From an uncultured Desulfovibrio sp. (GTDB lineage Bacteria; Desulfobacterota; Desulfovibrionia; Desulfovibrionales; Desulfovibrionaceae): a stretch of 8,417 nt of DNA. The notes under the pieces were generated by a model. That model was not told the DNA's origin. It did no database searches and saw only the letters and a program-made list of their open reading frames with translations. Made by a program: the position numbers and the translations under genes. Position 1 is the first letter of the stretch. Every line of letters begins with the position of its first letter. Below, piece by piece: positions 5,522 to 8,417 of this stretch. The stretch spans positions 1 through 8,417 of the forward strand of contig CAJUMQ010000049.1 of assembly GCA_910587035.1 (NCBI GenBank). Reading direction: 5' to 3'.

Positions 5522-6791
5522 CTATGCCTGTATTGATGGCGAAGGTCAGGGCCAGGGCATCGCCGATGTCTGTTGATCTGCGCAGGCGTTTTTTTATTTC
5601 GTCCTTGGATTCGAGTTTCATGCGGCCCTGGGCGTCAAAGGTGTATGTGGGCGCGGTCAGCTCATCGCGCAGGAGTTCGGCTGCTGCCTTGGGCAGGGTT
5701 CCGCCTCCCTTGAGCCATTGGCCTATGCGGGCCCACATTTCGCATCTGCGGTTGACATAGCGGTCTGGAGCCAGGGCTTTGGAGCCAAAGGGTATTTCGT
5801 TGATGCGGCAGCTGGCTGGGGACATGTCGCGGACAATATCGATGACGCCTGTGCCCTGGCCCTGGTCTATATTGACGATGCGGGGCTTGATATTTGTGAT
5901 GTAGTCAATGAGTCTGTGGGCGATGTCGGTGTTTGACTTTTTGCGGTGTATGACCGGCGCCAGGGCCAGATTGCCGCGGCGGGCGAAGAACACTGTGGCG
6001 TCCGATCCGAATCTGGCTATGTCCACGCCCAGGATCAGGGGCCACTGGGCAGCAAGTTCCATGTCCGCCTGCCGATCCAGGGCCGCGTCCACCATGTCCA
6101 GGGTGATGAGGATGTCGTCCGCGCTGGCCGTGAAGTCGCAAAGCATCTCCTGGCGGAACTTGTTCTCGCTCATGCCCAGGCGCAGCTGTTCCACATCGGC
6201 CTCGCTGAGGGCTTTGGTTTCCGTCACGGGAAAGCGCAGGGCGGCCCAGGGGCCGCCTTTGGCCTGTTCCTCCAGGGCGTGGCTATAGAGGCGGGAAAAG
6301 AGATTTACGCCCTTGGGGGTGCCCAGGAACACGGCAAAGCCGTGGCGGTCCGCCAGGGCCGGCTGGATTATTTCATCCCAGACGTCTGGCTTCATCTGTG
6401 CCACCTCGTCCAGAACCACGCCGTCAAAGTAGGCGCCGCGCAGGGCGTCCGGGTTGTCCGCGCCAAAGAGGCGGATGACGGCCCGGCCTCCCCTGGCTGG
6501 AATTGTTGCCGAGAGCTCGGACTCGTTTATGGACACCCCGGGCAGCCCGGATGTGAAATGCTTGAGGTACTTCCAGGCAATGGTTTTGGCCTGGTGGCGC
6601 AGGGGCGCCACATAGCCGAAATGGCCATCAGGCAGGGCGCACTTGATGGCCATTTTTATCAGATGGTTGACGGCCAGCACGGTTTTGCCAAAGCGGCGGT
6701 GCGCCACCAGCACGCAATAGCGGGTGACCTCCATGGTGGCATGGATATGCGGATATCTGGGCCTGTAGGGAATGACCGCGCGCGCCATCAT
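5460..6791 (-). CDS. terL: Terminase large subunit (DNA packaging ATPase and nuclease)
   Basis: 443 residues. It translocates phage DNA into the procapsid and cuts it. The ATPase domain has Walker A AHRRFGKT (30-37), Walker B VVLDE (125-129) and the coupling motif FLGTPKG (155-161). The RNase H-like nuclease domain has GVDIARFGSD (D257), VNIDQGQGTG (D309) and STDIGDALAL (D408/D411). All expected acidic residues are present, so the enzyme looks intact. Two adjacent Met codons (6791 and 6788) are possible starts; GGGAGGA abuts the first, so 6788 has better spacing. The start overlaps the stop of the upstream 77-residue gene (ATGA type), as small and large terminase genes usually do. Length is near the usual 430-550 range. 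The downstream stop at 5460 abuts repeat copy 3. Confidence 0.96.
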   Translation of the reverse strand: MMARAVIPYRPRYPHIHATMEVTRYCVLVAHRRFGKTVLAVNHLIKMAIKCALPDGHFGYVAPLRHQAKTIAWKYLKHFTSGLPGVSINESELSATIPARGGRAVIRLFGADNPDALRGAYFDGVVLDEVAQMKPDVWDEIIQPALADRHGFAVFLGTPKGVNLFSRLYSHALEEQAKGGPWAALRFPVTETKALSEADVEQLRLGMSENKFRQEMLCDFTASADDILITLDMVDAALDRQADMELAAQWPLILGVDIARFGSDATVFFARRGNLALAPVIHRKKSNTDIAHRLIDYITNIKPRIVNIDQGQGTGVIDIVRDMSPASCRINEIPFGSKALAPDRYVNRRCEMWARIGQWLKGGGTLPKAAAELLRDELTAPTYTFDAQGRMKLESKDEIKKRLRRSTDIGDALALTFAINTGIDDRTPARTRRSRKIYDPFRQ

Positions 6792-7021
6792 TCCTCCCAG
6801 GCAACGTCAAGGCCTCCGTCAGGCTCGCCATCGGCAAAACCATAGGCCTTGCGCTCCCCTTCCTGGGTGATCTTGTAAACGTCCGCTATGCCGCGGGCCA
6901 GCTTCACCTCGGCCTCGTTTCTGGACTCTATGGCCGGATAAAGAATCTCCTCCCTGAACTTCCGCCACTCTTCGCGATGGCGGCCGGAAATGTCCTGCTT
7001 GGCTCCCATGCGCTCCCTCAT
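6788..7021 (-). CDS. Putative small terminase subunit, very short
   Basis: 77 residues. The start ATG at 7021 overlaps the previous stop (ATGA), and an in-frame TGA at 7045-7043 excludes a longer N-terminus. The sequence EEWRKFREEILYPAIESRNEAEVKLARGIADVYKITQEGERKAYGF resembles the helical oligomerisation and C-terminal part of phage small terminases ('A-K-x-A-x-x-L-K-I-x-Q-x-G-E-R-K-A' pattern), whose role is to recognise phage DNA and feed it to the large subunit. Its position directly before and overlapping terL supports this. Family members are usually 120-180 residues with an N-terminal helix-turn-helix, which is not evident here. It could be a reduced form, or another small packaging factor. 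Confidence 0.6.
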   Translation of the reverse strand: MRERMGAKQDISGRHREEWRKFREEILYPAIESRNEAEVKLARGIADVYKITQEGERKAYGFADGEPDGGLDVAWEE

Positions 7022-7239
7022 TTTCTGGTAAAGATATTGGATTCAACATTGCTGATCCTGGTCTCCACCCTGGCCAGGCGCTCCTCATGGCTGGCGGATC
7101 TGGTCTCGAGATTCTCCAGGATCTTCTCTATGCGGCCATTGTGGGCCTTGTGCATGTGCAGGCCATAGGCAGCCAGAAATGCCAGCAGCCCAAGCAGAAG
7201 CTCGCACAGAACGGAATTGATCGCTGCCATGTGCTCCAT
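7018..7239 (-). CDS. Small membrane-anchored coiled-coil protein (holin- or spanin-like)
   Basis: 73 residues from ATG 7239; the second ATG at 7230 (70 residues) has a better GGAG site five bases upstream. Residues 8-27 (SVLCELLLGLLAFLAAYGLH) form one membrane segment. Residues 33-68 are a charged amphipathic helix (RIEKILENLETR, then EERLARVETRISNVES) with heptad-like spacing. One membrane helix followed by a coiled coil fits either an inner-membrane spanin (Rz type) or the small XhlA/holin-like proteins of late operons. No endolysin is present in the window to help decide. It lies between the holin-like gene (3-nt gap) and the small terminase gene (4-nt overlap). Confidence 0.62.
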   Translation of the reverse strand: MEHMAAINSVLCELLLGLLAFLAAYGLHMHKAHNGRIEKILENLETRSASHEERLARVETRISNVESNIFTRK

Positions 7240-7242
7240 TGC

Positions 7243-7416
7243 TCACAACCCCACGCATACCCTGGCCAGCAGCCCGGCAATCTCTGTCAGCATGGATGCC
7301 GGCAGCCGCAGATCCGGAAACAGCATTTCCATCAATGGCCGCCCGGCCACCTCCCACAAGAGGGCCAGAGCCAGTATGGCCGCCAGCACAAACCGGAAAT
7401 TGTCCTTGCGCTCCAT
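7243..7416 (-). CDS. Small hydrophobic holin-like protein
   Basis: 57 residues from ATG 7416, chosen because GGAGGGAG sits six bases upstream; an open frame extends to 7581 but without a comparable site and with unlikely composition. Residues 7-23 (FRFVLAAILALALLWEV) form a membrane helix, RPLMEMLFPDLRLP is a short amphipathic link, and 39-57 (ASMLTEIAGLLARVCVGL) is a second hydrophobic helix. Two short helices with a basic N-terminus (MERK) are the form of a small holin, which permeabilises the inner membrane at lysis; the 'RPL' and 'P-x-L-x-L-P' elements recall three-helix phage holins. It is the first gene of the leftward operon. Assignment as a holin is inference. Confidence 0.6.
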   Translation of the reverse strand: MERKDNFRFVLAAILALALLWEVAGRPLMEMLFPDLRLPASMLTEIAGLLARVCVGL

Positions 7417-7549
7417 CGCCAACTCCCTCCCCCGCCACCTTAACCCTGCCTTTGGGGGCAAAAATGCGGAAAAGGGGCTGGCAGGGGGCTGCAGACGGGC
7501 TGAAGGGGAGTTGACATTGCCTGCGTATGCAGGGAGGGAGGTGATTTTT

Positions 7550-7684
7550 ATGGGCCATAAGCCCCAGGGCAGGCAGGCCATGCGCCCCTGGCGCGGAACC
7601 CGGACCCTCCCCCGGCCCCAATGCGGAACGAGGGGGTTTTGCCGTCACGTGACAGGTCTATATGTTTTATGGGCTTTGGGTTAG
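7550..7684 (+). CDS. Possible small Arg-rich protein, unknown
   Basis: A 44-residue ORF has an almost ideal ribosome site, GGAGGTGA, five bases before the ATG. The product is strongly basic at its start (MGHKPQGRQAMRPWRGTRT), contains two Cys (QCGTRGFC) and ends in a hydrophobic segment (VTGLYVLWALG). A TTGACA lies upstream at 7511-7516, but no -10 box is at the right distance. I recognise no family. It may be a leader peptide or a chance ORF, since GGAGG-like strings are common here. Confidence 0.25.
   Translation: MGHKPQGRQAMRPWRGTRTLPRPQCGTRGFCRHVTGLYVLWALG
7644..7653. promoter_or_regulatory. Perfect 10-bp palindrome GTCACGTGAC
   Basis: The perfect palindrome GTCACGTGAC lies in the divergent region within the 44-residue ORF. 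It could be an operator half-site pair for a small dimeric regulator, but no second copy is seen in the gap. Confidence 0.35.
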
Positions 7685-7724
7685 GAAAAGGCGGAACTTG
7701 CGTCATAAAATGGATGCTTCACGC

Positions 7725-7753
7725 TGATCCGTGCGTCCGTCCAAGGCGGATCA
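7725..7753. promoter_or_regulatory. Inverted repeat with two GATC sites, candidate operator
   Basis: Arms TGATCCG (7725-7731) and CGGATCA (7747-7753) flank a 15-nt spacer. Each arm carries one GATC, 23 bp apart, close to two helical turns. The repeat ends 11 bp before the candidate -35 box of the rightward helix-turn-helix methyltransferase gene. It is suitable as a dimer-binding operator and could be sensitive to methylation if that enzyme targets GATC. Confidence 0.5.
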
Positions 7754-7764
7754 CAGGAGTGATA

Positions 7765-7793
7765 TTGCAATCGTTCCAGTTATCGAATATTTT
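7765..7793 (+). promoter_or_regulatory. Candidate sigma-70 promoter for the rightward methyltransferase
   Basis: TTGCAA (7765-7770) and TATTTT (7788-7793) are separated by 17 bp; each matches four of six consensus bases. The -10 box ends 27 bp before the ATG at 7821, leaving a short leader with a weak GGGGGAAG ribosome site. Confidence 0.45.
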
Positions 7794-7820
7794 ACAAAGG
7801 CTATTAATGGGGGAAGTACA

Positions 7821-8417
7821 ATGAATATAATGTCTGCACGAGAGGCTGCTGTTAAATGGGGCATTTCCCAACGCCGTGTTGCGGTTCTTTGCGCTCATGG
7901 GAGAATTAAACATGCGCAATTTGTAGGCAACTCCTGGATAATTCCCGGTGACGCTGAAAAACCTGAAGATGCAAGGGGAACACGCTGCGAAAAATCCGCA
8001 GGCGGCAAGGTAAAGCCCTTTTTAAAATGGGCGGGCGGCAAAGCGCAGCTTCTTTCTGAGATTGCGAAATTTTATCCTTTTGATGATGGGAAAATAACCA
8101 AATATGCAGAGCCTTTTGTTGGCGGCGGCGCAGTATTGTTTGACATACTGGATAAATACCAATTGGAGGCTGTGTATCTAAGCGATATTAATCGTGATTT
8201 AATCAATGCATATAGTGTAATTCAAAATGATGTTGAAAATTTGATATGCTTGCTGGAACTCTTTCAGGTTCAGTATATGTCCACTGAAATAGCACAACGC
8301 AAGGTTTACTACAATAATAAACGCGAACGTTTCAATAAACTTAAAAGGTCATCTGATCCATCCTTTAATATTGAATGTGCCGCTTTGTTTATTTTTTTAA
8401 ATAAAACATGCTTCAAT
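7821..8417 (+). CDS. dam: Helix-turn-helix/Dam-type adenine methyltransferase fusion, 3' end cut by window edge
   Basis: The frame is open from ATG 7821 to the right edge; 199 residues are visible. A second ATG at 7830 is possible. Residues 4-45 (SAREAAVKWGISQRRVAVLC, HGRI, then SWIIPGDAEKP) form an excisionase/MerR-like helix-turn-helix domain, a module I know at the front of proteins from low-GC bacteria. After a charged linker comes a Dam/DpnM-type adenine methyltransferase: PFLKWAGGK (66-74, motif X), YAEPFVGGGAVLFD (95-108, motif I), LSDINRDLINAY (120-131), and the beginning of the FIFLNKTCFN motif (190-199). The catalytic DPPY lies beyond the edge. Expected activity is N6-adenine methylation, often at GATC in this family. 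The DNA is clearly AT-richer than the operon to the left and uses A/T-ending codons, which suggests horizontal transfer. A restriction partner, if any, would be to the right. Confidence 0.88.
   Translation, partial: MNIMSAREAAVKWGISQRRVAVLCAHGRIKHAQFVGNSWIIPGDAEKPEDARGTRCEKSAGGKVKPFLKWAGGKAQLLSEIAKFYPFDDGKITKYAEPFVGGGAVLFDILDKYQLEAVYLSDINRDLINAYSVIQNDVENLICLLELFQVQYMSTEIAQRKVYYNNKRERFNKLKRSSDPSFNIECAALFIFLNKTCFN

Larger units (their letters stand above)
7417..7820. other. Divergent intergenic region
   Basis: This 404-bp gap separates the leftward late operon from the rightward methyltransferase. It holds a possible 44-residue ORF with a consensus ribosome site (7550-7684), a 10-bp palindrome (7644-7653), an inverted repeat with two GATC sites (7725-7753), and a candidate rightward promoter (7765-7793). 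I could not find a convincing -35/-10 pair for the leftward operon, which may be driven from elsewhere or by a phage activator. Base composition drops from GC-rich to AT-rich near 7650-7700, suggesting a junction of DNA of different origin. Confidence 0.6.

Noticed and set aside
5946..6845. Plus-strand open frame of 299 codons opposite terL
   Set aside because: The minus strand carries all terminase motifs in order; the plus frame is an antisense shadow.
7479..7493. Sigma-54-like sequence TGGCAGGGGGCTGCA
   Set aside because: The spacing between the GG and GC elements is one base short of the required ten, it faces the wrong way for the late operon, and the region is G-rich by chance.
7417..7581. 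N-terminal extension of the holin-like gene to ATG 7581
   Set aside because: No good ribosome site and Pro-rich atypical composition; GGAGGGAG before ATG 7416 marks the better start.
7606..7640. Possible rho-independent terminator (CCCTC/GAGGG then TTTT)
   Set aside because: Only a five-base stem with a long loop and a short T run; too weak to call.
7719..7919. Minus-strand open frame of 66 codons across the rightward gene start
   Set aside because: It overlaps the promoter region and the helix-turn-helix coding sequence in antisense and has no recognisable features.

Overview
The window looks like part of a temperate podovirus-type prophage in a high-GC deltaproteobacterium, most likely a Desulfovibrionaceae member. 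The host guess rests on high GC, GGAGG-type ribosome binding sites, and three copies of a G/C-run plus A/T-run palindrome that I associate, from memory only, with Desulfovibrio-type intergenic DNA. No rRNA, tRNA, integrase or attachment site is visible, so host and prophage limits are inferred.

Layout. Everything from 7416 down to 1 is one tightly packed leftward (minus strand) late operon with ATGA overlaps and short gaps. In transcription order it encodes: a small holin-like membrane protein (7416-7243); a membrane-anchored coiled-coil protein (7239-7018); a very small putative small terminase (7021-6788); the large terminase (6791-5460); a GNAT-fold-like virion protein whose N-terminal reading frame runs through a repeat element (5521-4796); a D12-class adenine methyltransferase (4792-3911); a scaffold-like protein (3825-3151); the major capsid protein (3003-2083); a cement/decoration-like protein (2071-1541); a T7-type tail-fibre anchor protein with a coiled coil and Cys-rich tail (1493-600); and a second Cys/Pro-rich fibre or tail protein cut by the left edge (613-1). 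The capsid and cement pair resembles Bordetella phage BPP-1 (Bbp17/Bbp16) in order and sequence style.

From 7417 to 7820 lies a mostly non-coding divergent region with a possible 44-residue ORF, a 10-bp palindrome, an inverted repeat carrying two GATC sites, and a plausible sigma-70 promoter. Rightward from 7821 to the edge, in visibly AT-richer DNA, is the first part of a second adenine methyltransferase with an N-terminal helix-turn-helix domain, probably acquired separately.

Most worth checking: no portal or head-tail connector gene is found between the large terminase and the fibre genes, and a repeat element occupies the spot where a portal gene would normally start; a CxCGxxEC motif recurs in two virion proteins, with related CxC motifs in a third; a ten-G tract sits just before the end of the first methyltransferase; and a GATC-bearing inverted repeat lies upstream of the second methyltransferase.
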